DNA of 64,000 nt from Stichopus chloronotus (taxonomy: Eukaryota > Echinodermata > Holothuroidea > Aspidochirotida > Stichopodidae): positions 11,305,929-11,369,928 of the forward strand of contig CM037838.1 in the NCBI GenBank assembly GCA_021234535.1. The letters run 5' to 3'. Below, in pieces: positions 63,781 to 64,000 of this stretch. How positions within the stretch are numbered: position 1 is the first letter of the stretch; each line of letters starts with the position of its first letter. A program made the translations under genes and the position numbers. The notes under the pieces were generated by a model. That model searched no databases. It saw nothing but the letters and a program-made list of their open reading frames with translations, and was not told the DNA's origin.

Positions 63781-64000
63781 GTGAAAAAGCACCCTTTAAT
63801 CGCACTGCCATTCCGGTTTTCGTTGCCCCAGGCACACATCAAGGCAACAAGGCAATCAATACCTTTCTCCACTGGTTGACTGGCCTCTTTTTTACAACAT
63901 AACATACAAAAGTGAAATTTACATTAAAATGTGTCCACATGCGGAATCTAACCGCGATTTAACATTGAATTATACTTTCAAACGAAAAAAAAATTGGTTC

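Overview
This is a eukaryotic window: AT-rich, low gene density, short exons split by long introns with GT-AG borders, many broken LINE retrotransposons, microsatellites and long poly-C runs. The only clear genes belong to the NLR (NACHT plus leucine-rich-repeat-like) innate immune receptor family with a death-effector-like N-terminus. That architecture is expanded in marine invertebrate deuterostomes. I infer an echinoderm, possibly a sea cucumber, but the sequence does not fix the species.

Layout. (1) 2.1-7.3 kb, minus strand: an NLR pseudogene ('copy A') with a DED-like exon, one large NACHT exon, one LRR-like exon and a tail exon. It carries at least three frameshifts and three in-frame stops. 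(2) 7.3-35.9 kb: mostly non-coding, with four LINE fragments (8.4-9.9, 16.3-17.0, 18.4-18.9 and 31.2-31.5 kb), a 191-bp TA-flanked MITE (26.25-26.44 kb), a nested inverted repeat (22.05-22.25 kb), a degenerate tandem repeat with AGGTCA motifs (29.4-30.3 kb), a possible Tc1-like fragment (33.8-33.9 kb) and two weak coding candidates on the plus strand (23.6 and 32.7 kb). (3) 35.9-62.2 kb, minus strand: the 3' part of a second NLR-family gene ('gene B'), recovered as ten short exons. None has a stop or frameshift, and all internal splice phases fit. (4) 62.2-64 kb: intronic or intergenic sequence plus a 21-bp minisatellite.

The main result is gene B. Four exon types, here called a, b, c and d, occur in the order a-b-c-d, a-b-c-d, a, then the tail exon e. 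The phases are a 0 to 2, b 2 to 1, c 1 to 0 and d 0 to 0, so each cassette adds a whole module of about 152-157 residues. Each module holds an LRR-like segment, a Trp/Tyr-rich strand segment and a helical segment that resembles the end of the NACHT exon of copy A. Introns align between the two cassettes as well, so the array arose by a segmental duplication of about 7-9 kb. The two copies later received different insertions. Exons a and e of gene B have clear counterparts in copy A, so the two loci are tandem paralogues. The NACHT part of gene B must lie beyond the right edge of the window if the gene is complete.
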